This document shows positions 35,408 to 48,500 of a stretch of 64,000 nucleotides of DNA, in pieces (within the stretch, counting starts at the first letter, position 1; every line of letters begins with the position of its first letter). Source of the stretch: Mactra quadrangularis. Taxonomy: Eukaryota > Mollusca > Bivalvia > Venerida > Mactridae. The DNA lies in NCBI GenBank assembly GCA_025267735.1, contig CM046297.1, forward strand, positions 37,536,011 to 37,600,010, written 5' to 3'. The notes beneath the pieces are model-generated. The model worked only from the letters and a program-made list of their open reading frames with translations, did no database searches and was not told the DNA's origin. The translations under genes were made by a program, and so were the position numbers.

Positions 35408-36774
35408 AGTGCTCCAGTTAGACTTTGGGGAGGGCAGGGCGTTTTTAGGAAATCAGGGCACTTTTTAACACGTGGTCGCAGTTTATTTCTGTGACAAAAA
35501 AAACAATAAAACAAATGGTTTGTTAGTGTGTTATTAATTCTCTTTCATGATAATTCATACATTACCTATGACAGTCTAAATTTAAGTTCTAGTCTGTGTA
35601 CATGAATGTAGATAGTCACAGAAAAATTCAAGAGTGTCCTTTGTGGACAGGTGTTCTCTATGAACAGATTCAAGTGGACCTGTGTCATGAAATGTTTACT
35701 GGGTAAGTGCTTCCTGGGCATTAGCCAGTACAAACTCCAAAATATAAACAAGTGGTCTAAGTTCACAATAAGCTTTGCATTAGCTCTTCTATTTGTACCA
35801 CTTACTTAATCTAATTACATAACCCTTTGAGCTTATGTCAAAAAATTGTGTTCCTTTGGCATTTTGGTCAACTCAATTAAGGTTTTAATGTGCATATCAG
35901 GGCTCTACATAGACCAAATACTTGGAAGAAGTCACTGTTTTTTCAGCTCATTTGAAGTTCAAGTTTGAAGTCTTGAAGTTATGTTCTACCTAAAACTCAT
36001 GTATCCGAAATCATGCATATCCGAAAAGGTGTCTACTTTTGTAAAAGTCAAATGATTAAAATAAATAAATTTATGATTGTAGTGGGCTATTATTACATTC
36101 AAATAATCAAATTGTTTTATTCACACATTAGTAAGGTGTATATGATTCAAAAGTGATCCAGGAAAATTAAGAACAAAAATCGTCAGTCACGTACGAAAAT
36201 TACTGAGGACGAATGCAATACTGTTGACATTTTAAACTACTTATGAACGTTCTTATCAACTAAATAATGAAAAAAAATCATCAAATGATCAGTAATTTAA
36301 TTTCTTCGTATAATGACTTCATGATTCGGAAATTAAATGTAAATTTTGATATATTTTACACAATATAGTTACATACGGAAAAGTCCGGAATTGGACTTTA
36401 TCATATCCTCCGACGAATTAAGAGAGTTGATTGTTAACTTATATTAAAATAATGTTTCACTGATAAGATGCTGATAAGTAACAATAAATGTGTGAAAGAC
36501 TAATTACTCGCACCTCTGATGTTATCAGATGATTGTTATACAGGATGACACTAATCCCCTCGTTTAACAGATTAACAAAGTCTATTGTCATAAACAATGA
36601 CGTAAACAACAGACGAATTTATTCGTGTATGATAATAACTGATAATGATCTTTAAATTTTATGATTTTCGATTTTCTTGGGTCAAATATACGGCAGGGCG
36701 TCTTGAAAAAGGGCATGGCGTCACGTTTTAAGGGCAGGGCGCGGCGCCCTGCTGAAAAGGGCTAGCTGGAGCAC
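35408..36774. mobile_element. hAT-like non-autonomous element, 1.37 kb
   Basis: The left end AGTGCTCCAGTTAGACTTTG continues to GGGCAGGGCG. The right end is its imperfect complement, GCCCTGCTGAAAAGGGCTAG then CTGGAGCAC. The flanks ACAGATAC (35400-35407) and CGAGATAC (36775-36782) match at 6 of 8. GGGCAGGGCG words recur in both subterminal zones. No transposase frame is present. Confidence 0.6.
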
Positions 36775-36834
36775 CGAGATACTTCTAATGAGAGATAATG
36801 AAGATAAAAAGATGTTTTCTAGTCAGCTTTTTGT

Positions 36835-37110
36835 AGGAGCAGTAGTCCAGTGGTAGGATGCAAGCTCAGGGATCGAGAGGTACCGGGTTCTAACCCCACC
36901 AGGGGCACTGCTAATTTCCTTAAGCAAGAAATTTACCTGCGATTGCTTCACTTCACCCAGGTGAAAATGGGTACCTGCAAGGGTGGTATAATTTCATTGC
37001 GCCAAAGTGTCGGCTGCACTAAGCAGATTTAAAAGACTCCCCAGGGAGATAGATACCAGTAGCCCGATGCCCACGGTAACACTAACAGCTCTAAAGTCGG
37101 TGAACGTGCA
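36835..37110 (+). mobile_element. tRNA-derived SINE family B, copy 1
   Basis: A box AGTCCAGTGGTAGGATGC and B box GGGTTCTAACCCC are followed by CCTTAAGCAAGAAATTTACC and TTCACTTCACCCAGGTG, a conserved SINE body. The head is not a foldable tRNA with a closed acceptor. A minus-strand relative is at 39160-39322. The 60-codon frame with EVPGSNPTRG is a typical SINE-derived artefact. Confidence 0.75.
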
Positions 37111-37307
37111 TAAGCATAAAACTATAAAATGCAATTACTAACTTTTTTTTAGCTCATTATATTTTAGCTAATACCTCTAAGATAATAATTCTATTGTAGG
37201 GTAAAGAAAATTTATAAATTAAGCTATTCAGTATTTATGCTTGCAGCAGGCATGTTTAACATTTTGCCTCATATATAAAGTAAATTGGGGAATACAAACC
37301 ATACATG

Positions 37308-37382
37308 CCCAGACTGGGAATCGAACCTTGTTCTCCCGGGTGGTAGGCGAGACACTCGACCGCGTCGCTAAAGGGTTAACCA
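37308..37382 (-). mobile_element. tRNA-like SINE head
   Basis: On the minus strand GCGGTCGAGTGTCTCGCC (A-box-like) and GGTTCGATTCCCAG (B box) are spaced as in a tRNA. The ends do not pair, so a functional tRNA is not supported. Confidence 0.55.
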
Positions 37383-39159
37383 AACAGCAAGGCTGTTGGA
37401 AGTGACTATCTAGTCACCTACGATCACCACATATATTTATCTGTCTATAAAGCTCAGATGGTATCTGACTTGCAAACAGGAGATCAAGCCCCACAATAAG
37501 GTCAAGACATTCTGTATCCAGATTGAGTCCAAGGACAGGCACTTAACTCTATCTTCTTCTGGTACACACTAACACATTGTATCAATTTGAAATTAAAATA
37601 ACTGAAAATATTTCATTAAAATCAAACTTACCTTTAAGCTTTTCCAAAGTTGTAAGTCAGAAATATTGATCAAATATTGCTGTATCATTTATGTTTTGAG
37701 TGCTATTAGTCTTTTCTCTTCATATCTAATACTATTCTTCCTCTTAAAAAATATAAACACAGTTATTATCATAGGTAAGAAGTTTTTACTTGCAAATGCA
37801 AGCTAGCCCCACACAACCCTGTTCAAGAGCCAAACTTAAGGGTTACAAATCATTTCATTGAATAATCTATTCTAAAATAAAGAATATTGAACAAGGAACT
37901 CTGAATATACTATAAACGATAAAACTATCTACCTGACCGAATTACAGGTGCAGTGATTTAATTATCCGAAATCATTTCTTGTCCGAATTATGTACACTTG
38001 ATTGAGCATGTCTTTGTCAAAACTTTAAAAACACCATAAATAAATACTTACATGCGTCCGTTAATTTCTCGTTACATTTCTAACAATTTGCAATTCATGT
38101 TTACAGGATAAATACAAAAATTGTTTGTTTAAATGTATTGTTTTATAAAAATACTGTTTACAAATTTTCGCGGCTAAGGGAAATAACTTCCGTGGACGAT
38201 TGAACGAATTTTACAGAGTTTTCTCCCCTGTCAAAAGGACATTTTGGCAATCACGAAACAGGGGCCTAATATATTATGTATAGTTTTGACACAAATCAAG
38301 TTACTCTACACGTTAAGATTATCTTAAAACGGCATAGAAAAATATTGTTTATGTTCTGTTTTACCAATTTGAATGCATTTGAAGTAAAAAAGTTAAAAAA
38401 AAATTCAAGCAACCATTACTTGTGTATTATATCTTTTCTATGTTTTTGGCAATGTTAGACCCAGCCTAGGTCTACATTTATATGTATATATATGGAACAC
38501 TAGGTGTTTTATAAATTACTGAGATTTAAAGTGAAATTTTGATGTATTAACAGTCCTTTTATTGAAGAAAAGGACAAAAACTTGTTTCATCACCCGTGTG
38601 TTTATGACATCAAGTGAACCATGTTTTCAAGACTGGGCGTTTTTTGTACAACATTATTATCTTACTTTTTATTTTAATCTATTGTTAATAAATAAAGAGA
38701 TAATACAATACATACCTTGTATGTTATCTAGATCACTGATATCACCAATGTTTGTGTTACATCTATGTGTTTAAACCTTACAAATACACAGCTACTTGGC
38801 AAGGTTCATTTTATGCTTCTTCCCTTTCTTAGATATATATTCTTTTACGAGTGATATGAAACTGGTTGAGATTTGTGATCATCTAGATTTTGTTTAAGAA
38901 TACTACATGCAAGGATAAACTGCTAGCACAGAAAATATAGCAATGATATAAGAAAGGGAAGGTATCCACGGCCACTCTGTTTTGTGTTATATATTATCAT
39001 TCTGATCTATTTTACATTCAGTGATACATAATTACATTTTATAGTTTCTGTTCCCTACTCTTTCCTGCTCATTGACAAAACTTTCGTTACTTCTGGTCAT
39101 CAGGCTACTAGTATCTATCAATCAATATTTACTCTGTTAATCTGAAAAATTGGTGCAGC
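37383..39159. other. AT-rich stretch, no gene seen
   Basis: A degraded AAGGGAAATAACT/AGTTTTCTCCCC hairpin lies at 38176-38229. Otherwise no gene or family is recognised. Confidence 0.45.
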
Positions 39160-39322
39160 TGTCAATTGTACTTTTCTAGAAATAACCCGATTACATCTGG
39201 GTCAAGTGAAACAAACAGGTAGATTTCTTGCTCTAGGAAACTCCCTACATGGGGCTCAAGCCCAGGATCTCTTAACTGTGAACTCCCAAGCACATTACAG
39301 GAACCACTGCTCCTGTAGATTA
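39160..39322 (-). mobile_element. tRNA-derived SINE family B, copy 2
   Basis: On the minus strand AGGAGCAGTGGTTCCTG is followed by GGGCTTGAGCCCC, then GAGCAAGAAATCTACCTG and TTCACTTGACCCAGATG, matching the order in 36835-37110. It ends just before the Tc1-like element. Confidence 0.65.
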
Positions 39323-39335
39323 AATATAATATATA

Positions 39336-40580
39336 CTAAGCAAAAGTTATAACGCAAATACGTGCAAAAGCGTTAATATTTTCAAAAGTTTAAAAGATAA
39401 TGATGTGAAATTCTTCATGAATATAAATCAACCATTTGCCATGAGTATTCAATAGCAAAACAATATGTAACGATTTTAGGAAAAAAATATTCACAAAATC
39501 AAAAGCCCAGTAGGAGAAAAAAAGTTAACAAGATTTGATAATGAGCAAGCCTCTAATTTGAATTCACGTCTGCTGAAAGCCTGAGTCTTTAAGACCCATT
39601 AGGATGTCGTAAAAAGTTGCGGGTTGCTTGTCCATTCCTTATGTCTAGCAATGTTGAGTTTCTGTATCATCATATACTGTTCAAGACGTTGACATATGCG
39701 TCTGTCAAATACGTCCCAAACACGTTCTATTGGATTCTTGTCTACTGAAAATAACAACAAGTCTAAAATCTTAATGTAAAAAGCCCTGAGAAATTGAACT
39801 GTTGGCCAGGCGGAATGTTGTCTGGCGTTAACTTGTTAGAGAAAAAGACATGGACATCCGATGGCGTATTAAACCGTGACGTTATTAAAAATTTCACCCT
39901 GGTATCGTTGGGCGTTAATGTTCCCATTTATCACTTCTAAACCCAGCATGGCAGAATGGTCAATATCTCTACACAATTAACTGCTTGAATAAATTTTCTC
40001 CATGACCTGTAGCCTGCTCAATAACCCTTTACGTTCTGTAACGTTCCATAACGTCAGGGTCAGAACAACGTAACCCAAAGACAACTCATCCAATGAAAAC
40101 TTAACCTCCAACTAACGGACTGAGTTGTGACAACTTTAGTAGAGTTATCCGCGGGTTGAGTTGTCTTCGGATTGAATTTCCCGTATCTGAACGTCTGCTA
40201 ACAGTAGTAACTGAACACGCTGATGGTAATTGTTAATGGGGTATCCGTCAAATGGCTTATCCACGTTTTTCAATGCTCAATCTTAGCATATTTACTGACT
40301 TGTTTTCAAGAGGAGGAGTGCTACAATGTCACGCGGTCTCTTGAGTTCTCAGCAAGCATATTTGTTTGTGTACACACTAACGTGCTGCACAGGATTCGTG
40401 AAACTCATTGAAAAAGGATTTAAGGATGCTGTTTACCCAAGCGTGACAGCACATGGAATTTTATCACACAATCATGTGTGAACATACCGAGAGACTAAAT
40501 GATGGCAAATATACTAATGTATGATATAAAATAAAAATTTTATCAAGAAAATTACCGTTTGCATTATATCTTTTGCTTAG
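39336..40580 (-). mobile_element. Decayed full-length Tc1-like transposon
   Basis: The inverted ends CTAAGCAAAAGTTATAACGC (39336) and GCATTATATCTTTTGCTTAG (ending 40580) are flanked by TA on both sides. The 1,245-bp span is a normal Tc1 length, and a transposase relic fills most of it on the minus strand. Confidence 0.8.
39555..40215 (-). pseudogene. Tc1-like transposase relic
   Basis: Family landmarks appear in correct N-to-C order on the minus strand, in shifting frames. GNINAQRYQGEIFNN lies at about 39878-39930 (usual T-NA-RYIDEIL), NARQHSAWPTVQFL at about 39792-39832 (usual DNARPHTA), and DKNPIERVWDVFDRR at about 39690-39742 (usual DLNPIEHVWD). Upstream Arg-rich and TDESRF-like traces are weaker. 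Several frameshifts and stops mean no enzyme can be made. Confidence 0.75.
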
Positions 40581-40767
40581 TATATATTTATCACAGTAGT
40601 AAAATTTATTCAACATACATAAACCCACTGATTTAAATACTCACTACTATCTTTGTTCTCATGACAAATAAAAAAGTTATTAAAACAATTATCAACTATT
40701 TAAATCAGCAGGGAAAATGAATGCCCCAAACACAATTGATTTAAATTTGCCAATACCAGAGTAAAGG

Positions 40768-40792
40768 TAATGTCGGATGGCACTGTATTAAT
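40768..40792. repeat. Solo Tc1-like MITE end
   Basis: TAATGTCGGATGGCACTGTA matches the right end of the MITE at 20831-21094. No left partner is visible upstream. Confidence 0.5.
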
Positions 40793-40945
40793 ACACTTTA
40801 TAAACATAATTCAACAACTAACTTAGTAAAATAAGTTTATTTCAAGATATTAGGTCATTAACTGATACAGTTACATAAATATAATTACATGATATTAGTA
40901 CATTCATATACATTATAAAGGAATAGAGGATATTAGTCAACTTTG

Positions 40946-41045
40946 GTGTTAGATCAATCTTTATTTCATCAAGTGAGTTCAGAAAACACATTTTCACAGT
41001 CACAAGTGAAAATATTCCTTACTGTAAATACGAAAGATCTTACAC
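40946..41045. mobile_element. Hairpin MITE, diverged copy 2
   Basis: It begins with GTGTTAGATCAATCTTTAT and ends GATCTTACAC. The complement shows TTTCACTTGTGACTGTGAA, like the loop region of 1671-1789. Confidence 0.5.
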
Positions 41046-44000
41046 AAAAGTTCACGAATATTCTGTTTCTTTATGGTTAGTTTTGTGTTTTATTAGATGT
41101 ATTTTACACAAATTATAACGTGCTGTCATTTCTTTTCAAAAATAACGTCATTTATCAAGTAAGGTAATGACATTGACAATGAAATTATATTTTATTCGAA
41201 TGAAATTATAAGATTTATGTTTTTATCGAATAACATGATGGTTCACTGTAAAGCATGAAAGAAAGATACAAAATAATATTTAACAAATAATGATATATTA
41301 TACATTAATCTCTCATTCACAGATGATGGTATAGTTTGTAAAATTATGAAATCACTGAAAGTAAAAAAATTATAATAGCCTGGATTACCTCCCCTTTCAA
41401 AATAGATAGAAATATGTATTATTCGAGAATGGGTCCGGAACTAAGATTCTGTCGCTTAGTGGAAAAATAAGAGATTGTTTTCATAGTAGATTTAGTGCTC
41501 CAACATCATCTGTTACTTTCCTTTGCATCCCTCAAAAAGTTCATGATCACATTCACTTTTTCACTCTGCTAAAAGGCTAAGAGCAAACTGATACATCTAT
41601 TTTTAGACAGAGACTAAACTACATTTTAATTGCCTGTCACATAGATTTAGAAATAGACATGTGATCGACTGCTAAAAATGTGAAAATTTTTCACTCCTAT
41701 CATTCCAAAATGTCGATATGAAAAGATGTTGGACAATATTGCATTAATAAGAAAAATAGAAAATTAACCAAATTGAAAGTAAAAAAAGAACTCCTTACAT
41801 GTGTATCTCTGATCTTTTAACTGTAAACATAGATAGCATACTTAAATTAAATACGAAGTTAAGCCACGCTATATATGTCATACTCAGTAGCATTCGTGAC
41901 TAGTATGATCAAACTGTATATTGCATGGTTTACCAGTCTATTTATGAATATTGTAGTCAGATGATTGTTTCAACCAAAGAAAATGCGTATGAAGTTTTTC
42001 AATCAGATTGATCAAATAGTAAGCCAAATATTTTGTATTGGTTTTTACTCAAACTAACAATAAGAGCTTTAGAAATTAGTTATAGATTGAATGGCTGACC
42101 TTGAACGGTCTCAGATCACAGCAGCAACAGCTGACGGCAACACCAGAATCCACTGTATGTATCTATCTACATAATCAAGGTTTTTGTAGCAGTATGTTAT
42201 GTTATGATCAATTGTGTGAATTAATTAGAGACATATTTTTACAAAATATAATACGGTCTAAAACAAATGAGACCCATTTGTAAAATACTTGTGGCATGTT
42301 CCGTTAGATTAAAGTATATAATCTGGCATTTATGAGTAAAGGTGGCCAGCACTGTTTCGGTTTGAAACACTATATACCATAGACATATTAATACATATAT
42401 TTTCTACTCTTACTGGCGCTGGCATAGAGGATTCTCAATATTTATGCATGAATGATGTAACAACTCACCTAGTAGTATAAATGGCAGCAGGAGGTTAGAG
42501 GTATCAGTCAGTAGATTCATAAGAAAATACTAGGTTAACAATTAATGTTGATGTGTTTATGACTGTACCTTAAACAGAAGATATTTCATGTTGATACTCA
42601 TGTTTAATCTTCTACATATATTCAAAATACAAAAAGTATTAACAAGTGTTTCCAGTTGATATTTAGTGTTATCTTCTTGTTAGACAATACTTTTGAAAAC
42701 ATATTAAGCTTATTCAATTGTCTTCTTCAACACATATAATATCTTAAGCTTTTTTATGATTTCCCAGTTAATAGAGTTGATACATTTGTAAAAGTAAAAA
42801 ATACAGTTAAATGTAGATTTTTATCACTGAAAAAAATACAAACCCTGTTCTGATATTACCGTAAACATTCATGTAATTAATATTCAGAATCTAGAATCAA
42901 CTAATGTGTTCAAATCAATTCATGTGTGTCAGGAACACACTAAATGGACCCAAAAAAGACAATTAATACTTTCCAAAATGTGTTAGACTGGTCCATAGCC
43001 AAGAATACCATAAAAACATAAGAATAGAAATGATCTAGCAATATCAGGTCACGCTTCACAACTGTGTGAGCATTTTCGTTTATACAAGTCAAAATAAAGC
43101 ATTTTCAGTAATTTGGAATAATCAAGATTCCACTGAAGAGAGGCAAAATGTTAATAAACCTAAGCAATGTCTATTCCAAAACAAAACAACTTTATGATTT
43201 AGTTTGAAACTATTTTGGAAAGGAATGATAGATGCAGGGATATAAATGTCTTTCATGATAACGAAGTCAACAACAATAATATATAATCTCAATTTTATTG
43301 CTACATAATCATAGTCACTACCTAATTATTTGTTCTGTTTTTTAGATTAAAAACATTTATGTTTTTAAAGGAACTGATGATATTTCAAATAGCGTATAAA
43401 CATTGACGTCATCAGAAGGGCAAAAGAATTATTAGTTATCTATTAGTGAAGGGAAATAAATGACTCAAGTCCCTAATTTACTTAATGTATACTTCTACTA
43501 TCAAAGACAGATAATCAATTAAGATTTCCAAAGAATTTCAAAAATCTTAATACTACAAATTGTTTTATTCATTTTTTGTTATATATGAATTCTTGAGTAT
43601 GTATTACATTGTATTTTCATAATGAAAGTCAATAGCTACACACAATTTTATAATTTTTCATTTGTATTTAAGTACATTAATATATAAATAGCAAGAAAGG
43701 TTCAACAAATATTTTCTAGGGTGTCTATTAAAAAAATAAAAAATGTTAATGATTGTTGAAAGAGTTTATTTTATCACTTACAATTTTAATTTTTTTAAAA
43801 TCCATTTTTTTTAGGTTTTGAATGTGGCAAGATTTTGTATTTAATTTCAGCATTCAATTTCAAATATTCTTTTCTTTAATTTAATCAATGTTCAATAAAT
43901 TCAAAATTATTGATAGTTCACAAAATAGCTCCATAAGTGTCACAAAATAAAGTTTCTTCTAACAAATAAAAGAAAACATCACCTTCAATTTCAGTAGTAG

Positions 44001-44755
44001 AGTATGAATGCAAAATATTTTTTTTTAGTCTGTTCAAACTATATAATTAAGTATATTATTGTTTTTTTGTGAATTATAATAATATCTATATTCAATTTAT
44101 ACACTTCCCTTATTCATTAATGAAATAAAAACTGTTAATACCATTTCTTAAAATGTCTTTGACAATTTGAGGCATATACCATTAAATTGTTAAGTTCTAC
44201 TTTATTTTTAATTACAAGGGAAGTAACTCTGTATTTACTAAAATTCATTTTTTGGATTTAATAAATCTGGAATAAAACACAAACCTGAATTCAGAATATT
44301 TTGAAACTTTTCATACTTATAAAACTAGATCCTGTTTTCCAATTCATTACCAATCCAGGGCAAGTTGCCACTAAACAAATCTGGAATTCCAGTTTTAGAA
44401 ATTTTGACTTTTTTAAAAACCTTATAATTTCTTTAAAATGAGTCATTGCTACAATTTATGTTTTGTATTTTATTGTAAAAGTTACAAAAACTAAAATATA
44501 AAGTCATTTTTTTAATTTATACATTTTAGAAAATTTGAGACTTGAAATTCAAAAATGTGACTTTTTTTCCAGGACAAGTTCTCCTAATATGAATGTGTAG
44601 AGACAGAAATATATTTTATATTATTAAAATATTTGACTTTATAAGTAAATTTTGTCTTATATTTCACAAAAAAGTAACACTGTAACAAAATATAAGATGT
44701 CAGAATGAACAAATGAAACTAAGCCAAGTTTCAGTGTTTCAAGAATTATGAATAC
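41046..44755. other. 3.7 kb AT-rich stretch, no gene seen
   Basis: This is the longest part of the window without a recognisable element. Isolated AAGGGAAATAA-type words (43445, 44216) are present. The short frames here show no domain. Confidence 0.5.
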
Positions 44756-44814
44756 CAAGGGAGGTAATTGTGCAATATACATAGAGAGAAAAAACTACAG
44801 AGTTATCTCCCTTG
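44756..44814. repeat. Small AAGGGA/TCCCTT hairpin repeat
   Basis: CAAGGGAGGTAATTG (44756) and GTTATCTCCCTTG (ending 44814) form the stem. Confidence 0.65.
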
Positions 44815-45350
44815 AATAAGCTTCCATAGCCTCAAAATAATAAATAACAAAATATACTATACTAAATAGCATTGATAAGTATAGTTCCTACAAAATAACA
44901 TTATGAGTTAGTATAAACATTAAAATAAAACATTCTATTCCAAAGGTAGGGCTGACTTGAAAATACAGGTTGTGAAGTTTATTTTAACAACAAAATTAGT
45001 GTGGTGATAAACCACCTCCCCCTTTGTCAATCATGCTTGTAATGATAGAACGCTTTACAATTACACCAACGAGAAACTAATAAAAAAATATTAACATTAA
45101 TACTATATAATATTTTATCATCATCCTGAGCATCCCCTGTCCTAGGTTAGTTCATTGTATTGTTTACATAAACAGTTTTTTTTGTACAAACTGTAGATAT
45201 ACACATAAAGAAACTTCTAAGTAGCTCTACCCCAATTTCAATGATGTAGGAAATTTTTATTACGCAACATTTATGTTCGATCGTTAATGGAAACGTATAT
45301 AGGATCATACTTTCGTCTGCTTGCAAGGGTTTCATGGTTCATAATTGATG

Positions 45351-46710
45351 CACAGGAGCTTGACATTCTGTATCATAGTTTGAAAGATTCTCTCCTTTGT
45401 ATAGTAAAAACTACAGGAATGAAATGCTTCAATCGTCCTACTGTGGTAGTAGTTGTCAAACTCGCTTCAAAACACCAACAAAAAACAGACTAATCACAAA
45501 ACCATTTAGCTATTTGATATACAAGACATTTATGTACGTGTAACAATAGACAATTCTCAAATGGACTTTTCCATGAAGAAGAAAATCGTAAATTTGAGAA
45601 ATTTTTGTTTTGTTTTTTGGCACTCCATTCAGGAAACTTTATGACGTCACAATTTTCACACCGGACTGAATATTTCAAACATGCTTAAAATGCTGCTCAA
45701 AATTGAAATATACGGCTCAATCCCGAATGTAAATTGGAATAATTATACTGTTAAATCTGACAAGTTTTTTTTATTCTATTTAAATATATATTTATGTATA
45801 CTAAATGTCACAATATTAAACATTATAATTATGACTTAGAAGAAATAAACCTATAAAAATTAAAGCTTTTTTCAAAAACTCCTTGTAAGATTTTAAAAGT
45901 AAAAATTACATATAACTACATTTATCAAAGTGACTAAACAAATATTACGTATTTTATTTTGCAAATAGAATCCTTAAATAAGCAAGGACTTAAATATTGT
46001 TCATGCTTTCTTTGTTTTCATTTTCGCCCGCAAAAAAGCACTATAACCATTATGTACACAAGCGGTTTTCACCATCTATGTATAGAATGACATTACCACT
46101 GATTATCAAGGAGATGTAGACCTATTATATTTAAACTTCAAAATGATGAGCCGTTTCAAGGAAAAACAACGCTAAAAATTCAAATTTTCAGTTAACTTTA
46201 ACGGGAGGTAACTGTAAAATGTGTTTACATTCAACAATTTTGTAGAGTTACTTCCCTTTAAATGGGGTTTACCAATATTAGTAATCAAATATCTTTTTTG
46301 TGAATTATACCATCAGCCAATACTTAGTAAAATATTATAAAATGAAATATCAAAATCAACAAGTTTTAAAAAGGAAAATAAATATTTAATATTCACCTCG
46401 ACCTGAAAAATAGCGATCATACAGAATGGACTCCGTGTTACGGCAAAACGCTAGACAAAATTTCACATTTTGACGATTATCTGCTTCATAGAAAAGTTCA
46501 TTTGAGAGAATTACCATATGCTATTTGTACATTAATGTCTTGTTTATTAGATGGCTAATTGATTCTGTGATTAGTCTTTGTTTTGTTAGTTTTTTTGAAG
46601 CGAGTTTGACAACTACTACCACAGTAGGACGATTGAAGCATTGCATTCCTGTAGTTTTTATAATAAGGAGGGAATTTTCTAACTACAATACAGAATGTCA
46701 AGCTCCTGTA
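45351..46710. repeat. Long inverted repeat with near-identical 62-bp cores
   Basis: The arms at about 45351-45685 and 46385-46710 are inverted copies, moderately diverged. Within them 45411-45472 and 46593-46654 (containing ACTGTGGTAGTAGTTGTC) differ at only one position. The ~700-bp spacer holds a small hairpin at 46200-46258. Short frames through the arms are unconvincing. A transcript across it would fold into a long double strand. The left flank has a further diverged copy at 48430-48500. Confidence 0.8.
46200..46258. repeat. Small AAGGGA/TCCCTT hairpin repeat
   Basis: AACGGGAGGTAACT (46200) and AGTTACTTCCCTT (46246-46258) form the stem. It lies in the spacer of the long inverted repeat. 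Confidence 0.6.
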
Positions 46711-48429
46711 AAAGATGCAAAGTTGGCTTTGTTGTGCATGTGCTGAAACGCAGATATTGGCTCATGCTTCTCAAGAAAAAATCCCATGTGATCAGTTATA
46801 GTGAAAATCATAAATGTGTTGAAATGCAAACTAAAAATAAAGAAATGCCATTTCAAGAATAAAAAAATGCCATAGGTCTTTTGCAAGACAGTGTGTCAAC
46901 TGCAGGATAAGATTTGTAATAGCTAGTTTTCTGATAAATCAAAGCAATAGGAAATTTTCTCATATCAACACATACAAGATAAAAACAGTATTGCATCGAT
47001 AAAGAAGCATGAAAACCATGCAAGCAGACAACCAGAAACCAAATTCCATTAAATTCATGTTTACTACGAAAACCATGATAGAATTAATTTTTTCACCTTA
47101 TGATGTCCGAGGCAAATCTGTGTAGATCTCCAAGGTTGTTTGGGATGACAATGAACTTTTAGAAAATACATAAACATTGTCTATTTGAAAAAGAATTCAA
47201 ACATATTAAAGAATTTGAAATCAAACCAATGGTTAACTTTACCAACTACTCAAAGTTCAAACAACTTAAACTATCACCATAAACAACAGATTCCTTCAGG
47301 AGTAAACTTAGTAGTAGGGCTTCAACAATTCAGTTCACTGAAAAAATTGATTGTGTGGGTGTCGAATCGATTTCAATTCAGGACCGGTGATTTTCGATTC
47401 ATTTCCAGCCTTTAAGTGAGTCTATAAAAATTATAACAATTTTACCAAAGGTGCACCTAATAGACCATGTGTGTTGACTGTGTTTCACTTTGTTACATTT
47501 CTTTCAAGTTTCCATCATGACTTTCATTAATGTTTCTTGGAAAACTCTGTTCATAAGTTATGTTTTATATAGTACAAATGTATATAAATTTCAAAGAGTG
47601 AAAATCCACATGTCTATGCTAGAATGAACAATAATTCATGACACCATACATAAAATCTAACACTTATAATGAGTCTATCTTGGTATATATCTATTTAGTG
47701 AATTGATATAACTTAATTTAGCATTTCTTACTTAAAGTGTATTCACCTTTATCTTTTTCTTGTTCAATTGACAAAATTACAAATAAATTTTATGTGTATA
47801 GTGTTAAGAATCAATCATGCAGACATAAATCCTAACAATAACTGTAAGATGCCCTAAATTCTCTGATTTTGAAAAAAAAACTATTCTATTTTGCACATTT
47901 GTTTTTGTAACCAATTAACAAAACAAAAATGCCAGAAGATCATGAAGATTGACAATTCAGTTGATAACATTCGACTTATAACATTTTATATATGTTGTCA
48001 AAGTTTACACAGTAATAAATGTGAATAAATGAATACCAAACAAAACATGACGGTACAATTATCAATTTCATGGATTTTTTGTGCCTACAAGTTGAGTCAC
48101 AACTTTCACAAGTAAACACAAAACTTGCAAAATATCCCCATATTCCACTTTTGAATTCAGATAAAAATTTCAGTTAAACAAACATAAATAAGGATATGAT
48201 GATCAACTATTTTTATTAATTGACAAACATTTTGTTTAACAACTTATCTCTATGGTGTGGTCATTTGAATGCATGACCAATAAATAATTTTACTTTTTTG
48301 AGATTGATGTGGATTAATCTGTGAGTGATAGACGTATACCCTTTTAGTGTCAATTTTAAAATACTTAATGAAACTTCTAAATATCTTAATTTTCATCTAG
48401 TAGAAAACTTCAAGATTCATGTTTGATCT
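46711..48429. other. AT-rich stretch, no gene seen
   Basis: TAGGGCTTCAACAATTCA at 47316 resembles a hAT left end, but no right end was found. Nothing else is recognised. Confidence 0.45.
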
Positions 48430-48500
48430 ATAATGAAAATGTGTATAAGATCATAATGTCCTCTGCTTGCATGATTTCATGCTTCTTAATTGATGCAAAA
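48430..48500 (+). repeat. Copy of the flank of the long inverted repeat
   Basis: About 70 bp around GTATAAGATCATAATGTCCT and CTGCTTGCA-GATTTCATG resembles 45288-45352, the sequence just outside the left arm. Confidence 0.6.

Noticed and set aside
36850..37032. Frame with EVPGSNPTRG, like a small protein
   Set aside because: The phrase is the usual translation of a SINE B-box region, and the frame lies entirely within the SINE.
37308..37382. Functional tRNA gene
   Set aside because: A and B boxes are present, but the acceptor strands do not pair, which fits a SINE head.
47316..47420. hAT element starting TAGGGCTTCAACAATTC
   Set aside because: No matching right end or target duplication was found nearby.
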